Of a stretch of DNA of 64,000 nucleotides, positions 44,721-54,438 are shown piece after piece. The stretch spans positions 94,688 to 158,687 of the forward strand of contig NZ_JFYV01000055.1 in NCBI RefSeq assembly GCF_000632225.1. Direction: 5' to 3'. The DNA is from Sphingomonas sp. RIT328 (lineage in GTDB: Bacteria > Pseudomonadota > Alphaproteobacteria > Sphingomonadales > Sphingomonadaceae). The translations under genes and the position numbers were made by a program. Below the pieces are notes generated by a model. That model was given only the letters and a program-made list of their open reading frames with translations, did no database searches and was not told where the DNA came from. Numbering within the stretch: position 1 is the stretch's first letter; the number at the start of each line of letters is the position of its first letter.

Positions 44721-45959
44721 TTGGCCAAGCACCATAGCGCGCTGGGGTTAGCGCCCCTCTCGACCGCCCGTTCCCTCACCGGCACCACGGGCATCGACAT
44801 CGCCAAGAGCCGTCCGGTCGATCCGGTCACGCTCGTTCGCCCGCACGCCGCTGCGCGCGCCGCCCGCTTCTTCGTCGAGAAGTTTCCGGGCCGCTCGATG
44901 TATGCGGTCAAGGCGAACCCCAGCCCGGATCTGCTGCAGGTTCTCTGGGACAATGGCATCACGCATTACGATACGGCTTCGATCGCGGAAGTGCGCCTGG
45001 TCAAGGCGACGCTGCCGGCGGCGACCTGCTGCTTCATGCATCCGGTCAAGTCGGAAGAGGCGATTGCCGAGGCCTATTTCGTCCACGATGTGAAGACGTT
45101 CTCACTCGACAGCATGGAAGAGCTGGCGAAGATCGTCCGGGCGACCAAGGGCGCGACCGATCTCACGCTCTGCGTGCGGCTGCGCGTCTCGTCGGAATAT
45201 GCCAAGCTCAGCCTCGGCTCGAAGTTCGGCGTCGGCCCCGGTGAGAGCAAGGACCTGCTGATCGCCACCCGCCAGGTGGCGGACGCGCTCGGCATCTGCT
45301 TCCACGTCGGCAGCCAGACGATGTCGCCCGACGCTTATGCCAATGCGATGGAGCGCGCCCGCGCCGCCATCGTCGAGGCGGCGGTGACGGTCGACGTGAT
45401 CGACGTCGGCGGCGGCTTCCCCTCGGCCTATCCGGGCATGACCCCGCCGCCGCTGGAGCGCTTCTTCGAGACGATCCATCGCGCGTTCGAAAGCCTGCCG
45501 ATCAGCTATTCGGCCGAACTCTGGGCGGAGCCGGGCCGGTCGCTGTGCGCCGAATATGCCTCGGTCGTCGTCCGCGTCGAGCGGCGGCGCGGCAACGAGC
45601 TGTACATCACCGACGGCGCCTACGGCAGCCTGTTCGATGCGGCGCATATCGGCTGGAAATATCCGGTCCAGCTGCTGCGCGAGCCGGAATCGGACGCGCG
45701 CGACATGGACTTCGCCTTCTGGGGTCCGACCTGCGACGATCTCGATTATATGGCCGGCCCGTTTCCGCTGCCCGCGGACACCAATGCCGGCGACTATTTC
45801 GAGATCGGCATGCTCGGCGCCTATGGCCAGGCGATGCGCACCGCATTCAACGGCTTCGGCACCGGTGACACGCTGCTGGCCGGCGACGAGCCGATGCTCT
45901 CGGTCTATCGCGACGACGAAACCGCGGACGTCCGCACGAACAACGTCGTAAAGCTGTAA
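44721..45959 (+). CDS. Type III PLP-dependent ornithine/diamino-acid decarboxylase
   Basis: 412-aa alanine-racemase-fold decarboxylase (eukaryote-type ODC/LDC group) producing putrescine or a similar diamine. PLP lysine in YAVKANPSPD (K64), His in FHVGSQT, DVGGGFPSAYPG, AEPGRSLCA, and the catalytic Cys in FWGPTCDDLDY. The TTG at 44721 is chosen because GGAGG lies 9 nt before it; an ATG at 44691 is the alternative. A small TGCC-GAAA-GGCA hairpin sits just before the ribosome site. It is followed by a deoxyhypusine-synthase-like gene. Confidence 0.88.
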   Translation: MAKHHSALGLAPLSTARSLTGTTGIDIAKSRPVDPVTLVRPHAAARAARFFVEKFPGRSMYAVKANPSPDLLQVLWDNGITHYDTASIAEVRLVKATLPAATCCFMHPVKSEEAIAEAYFVHDVKTFSLDSMEELAKIVRATKGATDLTLCVRLRVSSEYAKLSLGSKFGVGPGESKDLLIATRQVADALGICFHVGSQTMSPDAYANAMERARAAIVEAAVTVDVIDVGGGFPSAYPGMTPPPLERFFETIHRAFESLPISYSAELWAEPGRSLCAEYASVVVRVERRRGNELYITDGAYGSLFDAAHIGWKYPVQLLREPESDARDMDFAFWGPTCDDLDYMAGPFPLPADTNAGDYFEIGMLGAYGQAMRTAFNGFGTGDTLLAGDEPMLSVYRDDETADVRTNNVVKL

Positions 45960-46072
45960 CCTCAACGCTATAACCGATTGTCTTCCCTCCCCTCGCCTCG
46001 GCGGGGGGAGCGGCCCTGGGTTTCCGCGTCCCCAATGTTGAACGACGACGGCTGGATAGCCAAAGGCGAACC

Positions 46073-47155
46073 ATGACCGACACCCTGACCAAGACCGCCG
46101 GCGCCAACGCGCCGATCAACGACACCCGCAAGGCGGAGCTGCTGTCCAAGCAGGTCAAGCACATCGACATCAAGAGCTTTGACGCGCGCCCGATCGTCGA
46201 TGCGATGGCCGACATGAGCTTCACCAGCCGTGACCTCGGCCGCGCGACCAACATCTACAACCAGATGCTGGCCGACAAGGATTGCTCGATCTTCCTGGTC
46301 ATCGCCGGTTCGACCTCGGCGGGCGGCTGCATGGACCTCTATGCCGAGCTGGTCCGCAACAACATGGTCGACGGCATCGTCGCGACCGGCGCGACCATCG
46401 TCGACATGGATTTCTTCGAGGGCCTCGGCCACAAGCACTATCAGGCGCTGGAAATCCCCGACGACGACACGCTGCGCTCGCTCTACATCGACCGCATCTA
46501 CGACACCTATATCGACGAGGAAGCGCTCCAGAACGTCGACCACACGATCTTCGAGATCGCCGAGTCGCTCGAGCCCAAGGCCTATTCGAGCCGCGCCTTC
46601 ATCCGCGAGATGGGCAAGTATCTCGTCGAGCACGGCAAGAAGGACAACAGCCTCGTCAAGCTCGCCTATGAGCATGACGTGCCGATCTTCTGCCCGGCAT
46701 TCGTCGATTCGTCGGCGGGCTTCGGCCTCGTCAAGCATCAGGTCGACGCCGCCAAGGCGGGGCGTCCCTATCTGATGATCGACGCGGTCGCCGACTTCCG
46801 CGAGCTGACCGAGATCAAGATCCAGGCGGGCACCACCGGCCTGCTGATGATCGGCGGCGGCGTGCCGAAGAACTTCATCCAGGATACCGTCGTCTGCGCC
46901 GAGATCCTCGGCCACGACGACGTCCAGGTGCACAAGTATGCGGTGCAGATCACCGTCGCCGACGTGCGTGACGGTGCGTGCTCCTCCTCGACGCTGCAGG
47001 AAGCGGCGAGCTGGGGCAAGGTCAACACCGGCATCGAACAGATGGTCTTCGCCGAGGCGGGTTCGGTGATGCCGCTGCTCGCGTCGGACGCCTATCACCG
47101 CGGTCTGTGGAAGGACCGTCCGGTCCACCGCTGGGGCGCGATCTTCGACAAGTAA
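46073..47155 (+). CDS. Deoxyhypusine-synthase-like enzyme
   Basis: 360-aa member of the deoxyhypusine synthase family: SIFLVIAGSTSAGG NAD site, GLLMIGGGVPKNFIQD and the active lysine in EAASWGKVN (K316). Bacteria lack eIF5A, so the role must differ. Known bacterial homologues transfer an aminobutyl group between small amines (homospermidine or bis-guanidino amines). The position right after an ornithine-type decarboxylase supports a putrescine-based product such as homospermidine. Exact product inferred only. Confidence 0.85.
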   Translation: MTDTLTKTAGANAPINDTRKAELLSKQVKHIDIKSFDARPIVDAMADMSFTSRDLGRATNIYNQMLADKDCSIFLVIAGSTSAGGCMDLYAELVRNNMVDGIVATGATIVDMDFFEGLGHKHYQALEIPDDDTLRSLYIDRIYDTYIDEEALQNVDHTIFEIAESLEPKAYSSRAFIREMGKYLVEHGKKDNSLVKLAYEHDVPIFCPAFVDSSAGFGLVKHQVDAAKAGRPYLMIDAVADFRELTEIKIQAGTTGLLMIGGGVPKNFIQDTVVCAEILGHDDVQVHKYAVQITVADVRDGACSSSTLQEAASWGKVNTGIEQMVFAEAGSVMPLLASDAYHRGLWKDRPVHRWGAIFDK

Positions 47156-47161
47156 GCCGGG

Positions 47162-47186
47162 AGGGCGGGGGAAACCCCGCCCTTTT
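47162..47186 (+). terminator. Intrinsic terminator after the deoxyhypusine-synthase-like gene
   Basis: AGGGCGGGG, loop GAAA, CCCCGCCCT then TTT; a GNRA-capped 9-bp stem 7 bp past the stop codon. It may also serve the convergent cckA gene ending at 47188. Confidence 0.85.
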
Positions 47187-47187
47187 G

Positions 47188-49563
47188 CTATCGGGCGATG
47201 AGCACGTCGCGCGCGGCCTCGGCGAGCTGCTGCACGCTGAACGGTTTGGGCAGGAAGGCGACGTTGTCGAGGTCGATCGAGCGGCGCAGCTGCTCCTCGG
47301 CATAGCCCGACATGAAGATGATCGGCAGGTCGGGATAGCGATCGCGCGCCTGACGGACCATCGTCGGCCCGTCCATCGTCGGCATGACGACGTCGCTGAT
47401 CAGCAGATCGGGCCGGCCGTTGCGGTCGAGCAGCTCGAGCGCCGCCTCGCCATTCTCCGCGGTCATCACCGTATAGCCCTGGCGGGTCAGCGCGCGTTCG
47501 GCGACGGCGCGCACCATATCCTCGTCCTCGACGAGCAGGATCGTGCCGGTGCCCCACATCTCGACCGGCTTGGCGTTCGGCCGCGTCGCGGCGACGCGGG
47601 TGACGGTGCCGGCGGCGTGGACGGGCAGATACATGGTGAAGGTCGCCCCCTGCCCCGGCTTCGAGTCGGCGAAGATCCAGCCACCCGACTGTTTGACGAT
47701 GCCATAGACGGTCGACAGGCCGAGCCCTGTCCCCTTGCCGACCTCCTTGGTGGTGAAGAAGGGTTCGAAGATCTTGGGCAGCACCTCGGGCGGGATGCCG
47801 CCGCCCTCGTCGCTCACCACCAATGCGGTATAATCGGCGACGGGCAGGATGTCGGACGCCATCGCGCGGACCTCCGCGGCGGTGACCGACTTGGTCTGGA
47901 TGGTCAGCGTACCGCCGCCGCCGGGATTGTGCGCCAGCATCGCGTCGCGCGCATTGACCGCGAGATTGACCACCACCTGTTCGAGCTGCCCCGGATCGGC
48001 GCGCACCGCACCGAGATTGCGGCCGTGCGTGACGTCGAGTCGGATCTGCTCGCCCATCAGCCGCTTGAGCAGATTGGAGACCTCGGCGACGACGTCGGGC
48101 AGTTGCAGCGTCTGCGGACGCAGCGTCTGCTGGCGGCTGAAGGCGAGCAGCTGCCGCGTCAGGCTGGCAGCGCGGTTCGAATTGGTGCGGATCTGCTGGA
48201 TATCGTCGTAATCGCTGTCGCCGGGCGAATGGCGCATCATCATCAGGTCGCAATGGCCGATGATCGCGGTGAGGATATTGTTGAAATCGTGCGCGACGCC
48301 GCCGGCGAGCTGGCCGACCGCCTGCATCTTGGTCGCCTGCGCCACCTCGCGCTTGAGCCGGCTCTCCTCGCTATTGTCCTTGAGGCTGAGCAGCACCGCG
48401 GCATCGCCGAGCCCGCGCGCGCCGGCGATGGTCAGCGCGACCGGCTCCTCGGGATGGCTCTTGAGCCGCACCGCCATGTCGGAGGAATGGGTCGCACCGC
48501 CGGCGAAGCGACGGATCGCATCGGCGACCGCGGCCTTGTCCTCGCGCACCACCAGATCGCCGGGATAGAGCGGCGGCGTGCGCGCCTCGACTCCCGCGGC
48601 GCGGATGAAGGCGTCGTTCATCTGGAGGAACTTGCCCTCACGATCGACCAGAGCCATGCCGAACGGCATCAGGCTGACGAGGCTGCGCACATGCGCCGAG
48701 GCGGAGGCGCCGATCGCCGGTGCGCTATCCTCGTCGTCGAGCAGGGCGACGAGCACCGGCGCATCCTCGGCATCGAGGAAGGGAATCTGGACGACGCGCA
48801 GCGGCGTGCCGTCGAGCCCCTCGCGCTCGAAGCGGACGAGGCCGCGGCTGTCGGTGATCAGCAGCCGGGCGAAATCGCGCCCCTCGACCTGCCCGCCGCT
48901 GCCGAGCGCGCGTTGCGCCAGCACGCGATTGGCGGCGCGCACCCGGCCGTCGGGGCTGATCAGCGCCGCCATCACGCCGGCCCCGCCGAGCCTGTCGCCG
49001 GTGGCCCCGGCGATCAGCGCCTCGGTCGAGGCGGCGACGTCGTGCTCCTCGATCACCGAAAAGCGCCAGACGAGCATGTCGCCCTCGTCCCCGGCGCGGG
49101 TGATCCGCGCGCAGACGCGCTGCAGGCCGACCTGCAGGTTGCGGACGACGCCATTGCCCTCGCGCCATGCGATCCGCCCGGCATTGCCGAGCAGCGCGAC
49201 GCCCTCCTGATCGAGCGGCAGGCCGGGCGGGGTCGGGAAGCCGGCGAACAAGGCCTCATAGGCATCATTGGCGCAGACCAGCCGCCCGGCCCGATCGGTG
49301 ATCGCCACCGCGTCGCTGCTCGCCTGCGCCACCGCGCGGGTGAACTCCCAGTCGATCGCGCGCGACTCGCCGGCATGGCGCGGGCCGAGCAGCCGCCAGG
49401 CGAAGACGACGCCGACCGCGATGATCCCGACCGCGAAAAATCCCGCCGCGGCAACGAGGCTGCCGACGACGCTGAGGATCAGCGCGGCGGCGGCGATGGT
49501 GATGACGCCGGCGATCAGCGCGGCGGTGCGGGCGGGATTCTCGGGGATCGGGGACGATGCCAT
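47188..49563 (-). CDS. cckA: Hybrid sensor histidine kinase CckA
   Basis: 791-aa membrane hybrid kinase. Two N-terminal membrane helices (14-34 and 36-57), PAS-type sensor regions (AITDRAGRLVCANDAYEALF; LVDREGKFLQMNDAFI), HisKA with the phospho-His in GGVAHDFNN (H425), an HATPase domain (NLAVNARDAM...GTGLGLSTVYGIVKQSGG) and a C-terminal receiver with Asp in LLISDVVMP (D724). The layout matches alphaproteobacterial CckA, which drives ChpT-CtrA cell-cycle control. chpT and ctrA are not in the window. Confidence 0.92.
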   Translation of the reverse strand: MASSPIPENPARTAALIAGVITIAAAALILSVVGSLVAAAGFFAVGIIAVGVVFAWRLLGPRHAGESRAIDWEFTRAVAQASSDAVAITDRAGRLVCANDAYEALFAGFPTPPGLPLDQEGVALLGNAGRIAWREGNGVVRNLQVGLQRVCARITRAGDEGDMLVWRFSVIEEHDVAASTEALIAGATGDRLGGAGVMAALISPDGRVRAANRVLAQRALGSGGQVEGRDFARLLITDSRGLVRFEREGLDGTPLRVVQIPFLDAEDAPVLVALLDDEDSAPAIGASASAHVRSLVSLMPFGMALVDREGKFLQMNDAFIRAAGVEARTPPLYPGDLVVREDKAAVADAIRRFAGGATHSSDMAVRLKSHPEEPVALTIAGARGLGDAAVLLSLKDNSEESRLKREVAQATKMQAVGQLAGGVAHDFNNILTAIIGHCDLMMMRHSPGDSDYDDIQQIRTNSNRAASLTRQLLAFSRQQTLRPQTLQLPDVVAEVSNLLKRLMGEQIRLDVTHGRNLGAVRADPGQLEQVVVNLAVNARDAMLAHNPGGGGTLTIQTKSVTAAEVRAMASDILPVADYTALVVSDEGGGIPPEVLPKIFEPFFTTKEVGKGTGLGLSTVYGIVKQSGGWIFADSKPGQGATFTMYLPVHAAGTVTRVAATRPNAKPVEMWGTGTILLVEDEDMVRAVAERALTRQGYTVMTAENGEAALELLDRNGRPDLLISDVVMPTMDGPTMVRQARDRYPDLPIIFMSGYAEEQLRRSIDLDNVAFLPKPFSVQQLAEAARDVLIAR

Positions 49564-49658
49564 CGTCCCGCCGTCATCGCGGGATCGGATGGCTTAGGTC
49601 AAGCACTTGGTGTTGATCGCTTCCTTCCCCGCGACGGGCGGGGAAGGAGGCGATGCGA

Positions 49659-51686
49659 TCACCAGATGCGAACGCGCTGCTGCGGCGTCAGCACGAGTTT
49701 GCCACCCGGCGCCGGCTGATAGGCCGCATACCAGGGATCGAGGTTGCGGACGACCCAGGTGCGCTGCTGCGACGGGCTGTGCGGATCGGTCATCAGCCGC
49801 TGCTTGAGATTGGCCTCGCGATAGTTGCGCCGCCACACCTGCGCCCAGCCGAGGTAGAAACGCTGGTCGCCGGTCATCCCGTCGATCACCGGCGCCTCGC
49901 GACCGCCCAGCGACTTCTTATAGGCGTCATAGGCCACCGACAGGCCGGCGAGATCGGCGGTATTCTCGCCCAGCGTCAGCGCGCCCTTGACGTGCATGCC
50001 GGGCAGCGGCTCATAGGCGTCATATTGCGCGACGAGCTGCGCGGTGAGCGCCTTGAACCGCTCGACGTCCTGCGGCGTCCACCAATCGGTGAGCTGGCCG
50101 TGCGCGTCATATTTCGAGCCCTGATCGTCGAAATGATGGCTGAGTTCGTGGCCGATCACCGCGCCGATGCCGCCGTAGTTGATCGCCGGGTCGGCGGCGG
50201 GATCGAAGAACGGCGGTTGCAGGATCGCCGCCGGGGAGACGATCTCGACCATGCCGAAATTGGCGTAGGCGTTGACCGTCATCGGCGTCATGCCCCATTC
50301 CCAGCGCTGCAGCGGCTTGCCGAGATGGCCGATGTTGTAATCGTAGCGCCATTCCGCGGCGCGCCGTTCGTTGCCGAAGGCGTCGCCGGCGACGATTCGC
50401 AGCGCACCGTAATCGCGCCAGCGGTCTGGATAGCCGATCTTGGGCGTGAAGGCGGCGAGCTTGGCATGCGCCTTGACCTTGGTTTCCGGCGCCATCCAGT
50501 CGAGCTTGTCGATGCGCGTGCCCATCGCCGACAGCACGTTCTTGACGAGCTGGTCGGCCGCGGCCTTGGTCGCGGGCGGGAAATATTGCGCGACATAGAC
50601 CTTGCTGACCTCGTCGGACAGCGCGCTGCTGGTGAAGCCGACCGAAAGCTTCCAGCGATCCTCCTGCTGCGGCGTGCCCGACAGGACGGTGCCGTAGAAG
50701 GCGAATTGCTCGGCATCGAAGGCGGCGGGGAGCACGTCGGCATAATCGTCGAGGCTGCGGATCAGCATCTGGTCCTGCAACACCGCGATCGGCGCCGCGG
50801 CGATCAGCCGGGCGATACCGGTGACGGCGGACGGCTGGCTGACATTGAGGCTGTCGACCGGCGTCCCGAGCGCCTTGAGATAGGTGACGAAGTCGAAACC
50901 TGGGGCGCTGCGGGTCAGGTCGGCGAGGCTGGTCTTGTTATACGTCTTGTTGGCGTCGCGGCTGTCGATCCGCGTCCAGCTGACCTGCGCGATCTGCGTC
51001 TCGAAATCGACGATCGCCTTGGCGCGCGCCGCGGCATCGGGTTCGCCGGCGAGCGTGAACATCTTGGCGATATGCGCCTCGTAGGCCGCCTTCTCCTTGG
51101 CGTTCTTGGCATCGAGATAGTAATCGCGGTCGGGCAGGCCGAGCCCGGCCTGACGCACGCCGACGATATAGACTTCCGGGTTCTTCGCATCCTGGCCGAC
51201 GCCGGTGCCGAACGGCGTGCCGACCCCCTGCCGCGCCGCCTTGGCGACCAGCGTCGGGTAACTGGCCTTGGTCGTCGCCTTGATCTCGGCCAGCCACGGC
51301 TTGATCGGGGCGAGCCCCTTCTTCTCGATCGTCGCGGTGTCGAGATAGGTGGCATAGGCGGTGCCGATCTTCGAGCCGCGCGTCTTGGCCGCCGTCTCGA
51401 GGATGCCGCGGGTGCGGTCGCGCGAGCGATCGGCGAGGACGTCGAACGCGCCGAAGCTCGATTTGTCGGCGGGGATGGCGGTGGTCTTCGCCCAATTCCC
51501 GTTGGCATAGCCGTAGAAATCGTCACCCGGCGCGACGCTGCGGTCCATGCCGGCGGTGTCGAAGCCGAAGCTGCCGAGTTCGGGCTTGCCGGCGGCGGGC
51601 GTCGCGGCCGGCGGCGTCGACTGGGCGTGGACGATGCCGGCGATCGCGGTGGCGCCGAGCAGACCGGCGAGGAGGAAGGACTTCAT
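49659..51686 (-). CDS. M13-family (neprilysin-like) metallopeptidase, copy 1
   Basis: 675-aa exported zinc peptidase. Signal peptide KSFLLAGLLGATAIAGIVHAQ; zinc motif HELSH (H513) in VIGHELSHHFDDQGS; third ligand in GENTADLAGL; C-terminal CxxW-type end replaced by RVRIW. M13 enzymes trim oligopeptides in the periplasm. The start is taken at the signal peptide. A similar gene lies directly upstream in tandem. Confidence 0.93.
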   Translation of the reverse strand: MKSFLLAGLLGATAIAGIVHAQSTPPAATPAAGKPELGSFGFDTAGMDRSVAPGDDFYGYANGNWAKTTAIPADKSSFGAFDVLADRSRDRTRGILETAAKTRGSKIGTAYATYLDTATIEKKGLAPIKPWLAEIKATTKASYPTLVAKAARQGVGTPFGTGVGQDAKNPEVYIVGVRQAGLGLPDRDYYLDAKNAKEKAAYEAHIAKMFTLAGEPDAAARAKAIVDFETQIAQVSWTRIDSRDANKTYNKTSLADLTRSAPGFDFVTYLKALGTPVDSLNVSQPSAVTGIARLIAAAPIAVLQDQMLIRSLDDYADVLPAAFDAEQFAFYGTVLSGTPQQEDRWKLSVGFTSSALSDEVSKVYVAQYFPPATKAAADQLVKNVLSAMGTRIDKLDWMAPETKVKAHAKLAAFTPKIGYPDRWRDYGALRIVAGDAFGNERRAAEWRYDYNIGHLGKPLQRWEWGMTPMTVNAYANFGMVEIVSPAAILQPPFFDPAADPAINYGGIGAVIGHELSHHFDDQGSKYDAHGQLTDWWTPQDVERFKALTAQLVAQYDAYEPLPGMHVKGALTLGENTADLAGLSVAYDAYKKSLGGREAPVIDGMTGDQRFYLGWAQVWRRNYREANLKQRLMTDPHSPSQQRTWVVRNLDPWYAAYQPAPGGKLVLTPQQRVRIW

Positions 51687-51751
51687 GCAAGCTCCCGAAA
51701 AGAAAACGCCGCCCGCTCGGGCAATCGAGCGGGCGGCGGAAGGCGGAGTGA

Positions 51752-53809
51752 TTACCAGATCTTGATACGGTCGGCGGGGGCGAGATAATATTTCTGCCCC
51801 GGCTTGACCGCGAAGGCGGGATACCAGGCGTCGAGATTGCGGACCACATAGGCGCGCCACTGGCCCGGCGTATGCGGATCGGTGGTCAGCTGGTTCTTGA
51901 TCGACGCCTCGCGCGCCTTGGTCTGCCAGACCTGACCGAAGCCCATGAAGAAGCGCTGGTCGCCGGTGAAGCCGTCGATCACCGGCGCCTTCTTCCCCTT
52001 GAGCGACAGCTTGTAGGCGTCATAGGCGACGTTGATGCCGGCGAGGTCGGCCATATTCTCACCGAGCGTCAGCTTGCCGTTGACGTGGCTGCCGGGGATC
52101 GGCTCGTAGGCGCCATATTGCGCGACGACCTTGTCGGTCAGCGCGGTGAAGCGCTGGACATCGGCGGGCGTCCACCAATCGGCGAAATTGCCCTTGGGGT
52201 CGAACTTGCGGCCCTGATCGTCGAAATGGTGGCTGAGCTCATGCCCGATCACCGCGCCGATCGCGCCATAGTTCACCGCCGGATCGGCGTTGGGATCGAA
52301 GAACGGCGGCTGGAGGATCGCGGCCGGGAAGACCACCTCGTTCATCAGCGGATTGGCATAAGCGTTGACCGTCTGCGGCGTCATGAACCATTCGCTGCGG
52401 TCGACCGGCTTGCCGATCTTGTTGAGCTGGCGGTTATATTCGAATTCGGCGACGCGATCGGCATTGCCCAGCACGTCCCCCTTGACGACGCGCAGCGCGG
52501 TATAGTCGCGGAACTTGTCGGGATAGCCGATCTTCGGCGTGAAGGCGGCGAGCTTGGCGCGTGCCTTGACCTTGGTCTCCGGCGCCATCCATTCGAGCTT
52601 GGCGAGCCGCGCGTCCATCGCGACGATCAGATTGTGGACGAGCGCGTCGGCCTTGGCCTTGGCGTCGGGCGGGAAATATTTCTGGACGTAGATCTGGCCG
52701 ACCGCCTCGCCGAGGCTGCCGTTGACGAGATCGACGCCGCGCTTCCACCGCTCCTTGAGCTGCGGCGTGCCGTTGAGCGTCGTGCCGTAGAAGGCGAATT
52801 GCGTGTTGACGAAGTTCGACGACAGCAACGGCGCGGCGTTCGAAATGGTGTGGAACGCCATATATTCGCGCCACACCGGGATCGGCGTCGCGGCGACGAT
52901 CTTGGCGATGCCGGTCAGCGCCGAGGGCTGGCCGACGATGACGCGGGTCTGCGCGCCGAGTCCCTGCGCGGCGAGCATCGCCTGCCAGTCGAAGCCGGGC
53001 ATGGTCTGCGCCAGCGTCGCGACCTGTGCGGGGTTATAGCCCTTCTCGACCTGGCGCAGCTCGGCGCGGTCCCAGTGGACGGTCGCGATCTGCTTTTCGA
53101 GATCGTAGATGCGTTGCGCCGACCCTTGCGGATCGGGCTGGCCGGCCATGCGCAGCATGTCGGCGATATAGGTGACGTATTTGGTGCGCGCCTCGGCGAA
53201 CTTGGCGTCGTCCTTGAGGTAATAGTCCTTGTCCGGCAGGCCGAGACCGCCCTGGCCGAGATAGACCGCATAGACGGTATTATCCTTGAGGTCCTGCTGC
53301 ACGCCCGCGCCGATCGGCACGTCGATGCCGTGCATCGTCGCCTCGCCGAACGCCTTGGCGAGGTCGCTCTGGCTCTGGATCGCCGCGATCCTGGTGAGAT
53401 AGGGCTTGAGCGGCGCGGCGCCGGCCGATTCGATCGCCGCGGCGTCCATGAAGGTCGCATAGGTGTCGCCGATCTTGGTCGACACCGGATCGCTGCCCGG
53501 CGAGGCCGCCGCGCCCTCGATCACCGCGCGGGTGCGCTGGTCCGACAGGTCGCGCAGGATCGCGAAGCCGCCCCAGCTCGAACGGTCGGCCGGGATCTCG
53601 GTCCGGGCCATCCACGCGCCGTTGACATAATTGTAGAAATCGTCGCCCGGCGCGACCGCGCGATCCATCGCGGTAAGGTCGACGCCGAAGTCGCCGAGCT
53701 TCGGCTTGCCCGTCGCCGGCGCCACGGCGGTGCCGGCGCCCGTCTGCGCATAGACCGCGCCGGTCGTTGCCGACGCCAGCAGCAGCGCCGCAAGTAGCTG
53801 TTTACGCAT
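51752..53809 (-). CDS. M13-family (neprilysin-like) metallopeptidase, copy 2
   Basis: 685-aa paralogue of the adjacent M13 gene with its own signal peptide (KQLLAALLLASATTGAVYAQ). Zinc motif HELSH (H523) and GENMADLAGI both intact. The two share the FYNYVNGAW/FYGYANGNW opening and the RIKIW/RVRIW ending, so they arose by tandem duplication. A 65-bp gap suggests co-transcription. Confidence 0.93.
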   Translation of the reverse strand: MRKQLLAALLLASATTGAVYAQTGAGTAVAPATGKPKLGDFGVDLTAMDRAVAPGDDFYNYVNGAWMARTEIPADRSSWGGFAILRDLSDQRTRAVIEGAAASPGSDPVSTKIGDTYATFMDAAAIESAGAAPLKPYLTRIAAIQSQSDLAKAFGEATMHGIDVPIGAGVQQDLKDNTVYAVYLGQGGLGLPDKDYYLKDDAKFAEARTKYVTYIADMLRMAGQPDPQGSAQRIYDLEKQIATVHWDRAELRQVEKGYNPAQVATLAQTMPGFDWQAMLAAQGLGAQTRVIVGQPSALTGIAKIVAATPIPVWREYMAFHTISNAAPLLSSNFVNTQFAFYGTTLNGTPQLKERWKRGVDLVNGSLGEAVGQIYVQKYFPPDAKAKADALVHNLIVAMDARLAKLEWMAPETKVKARAKLAAFTPKIGYPDKFRDYTALRVVKGDVLGNADRVAEFEYNRQLNKIGKPVDRSEWFMTPQTVNAYANPLMNEVVFPAAILQPPFFDPNADPAVNYGAIGAVIGHELSHHFDDQGRKFDPKGNFADWWTPADVQRFTALTDKVVAQYGAYEPIPGSHVNGKLTLGENMADLAGINVAYDAYKLSLKGKKAPVIDGFTGDQRFFMGFGQVWQTKAREASIKNQLTTDPHTPGQWRAYVVRNLDAWYPAFAVKPGQKYYLAPADRIKIW

Positions 53810-53869
53810 CGATAATCCCCCAACCTTGCTGTGTTATGCGGCGATCTTGTAAAGGCTTGATCGGTCTCG

Positions 53870-54421
53870 TCAAATGCGGTTCGCCGCAGGACGGTGCCGC
53901 CATTTGCGGGCGATCCACAGCCGCCAGCCGAGCGCCGACAGCCCATAGCCGAGCAGCGCGCACCCCGTGGTCAGCAGGACCAGGCCGAGCGCGAACGCCG
54001 GCCCCTTGTCCCACAGCCAGCCGAGCGCGCCGGTCAGGCGATGCAGCCAGTCGGTCGCCTCCGCCACCGGCTGGGCGATCACCGGCGCATCGCTGTGCAG
54101 CAGCCACGCGCCGATCCGATAGGCGAGGAACCAGAGGAACGGCGTGGTCAGCGGATTGGTGATGAAGGTGGTCAGCGCGGCGACCGGCACATTGGCGCGG
54201 AACGGCAGCGCGAACAGCGCGGCGATGGCGATCTGGGCGACCGGAAAAAGGAACCCCGCGACCATGCCGAGCGCGACGCCGCGCGGCACCGAGCGCCGGT
54301 TGAACCGCCATAGGCCGGGCTCCATCACGCGATGCGCGACCGGGCGGAGCATACGGTTGGATTCCATCGATTCGCGCGTCGGCATGTTGCGACGACACCA
54401 GGCGACGCTCTTGTGCAGCAT
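53870..54421 (-). CDS. DUF2062 membrane protein
   Basis: 183-aa protein with several hydrophobic segments. It has the SVPRGVALGMVAGFLFPVAQ block and the FITNPLTTPFLWFLAYRIG motif of the DUF2062 family, small inner-membrane proteins of unknown function. The ATG at 54421 is the first likely start after smpB, 17 bp downstream. Confidence 0.8.
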   Translation of the reverse strand: MLHKSVAWCRRNMPTRESMESNRMLRPVAHRVMEPGLWRFNRRSVPRGVALGMVAGFLFPVAQIAIAALFALPFRANVPVAALTTFITNPLTTPFLWFLAYRIGAWLLHSDAPVIAQPVAEATDWLHRLTGALGWLWDKGPAFALGLVLLTTGCALLGYGLSALGWRLWIARKWRHRPAANRI

Positions 54422-54438
54422 GGACCGTGCGTCTGCCC

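Noticed and set aside
45968..48253. 761-codon minus-strand frame across the deoxyhypusine-synthase-like gene and the end of cckA
   Set aside because: It overlaps two well-supported genes in other frames and crosses an intrinsic terminator.
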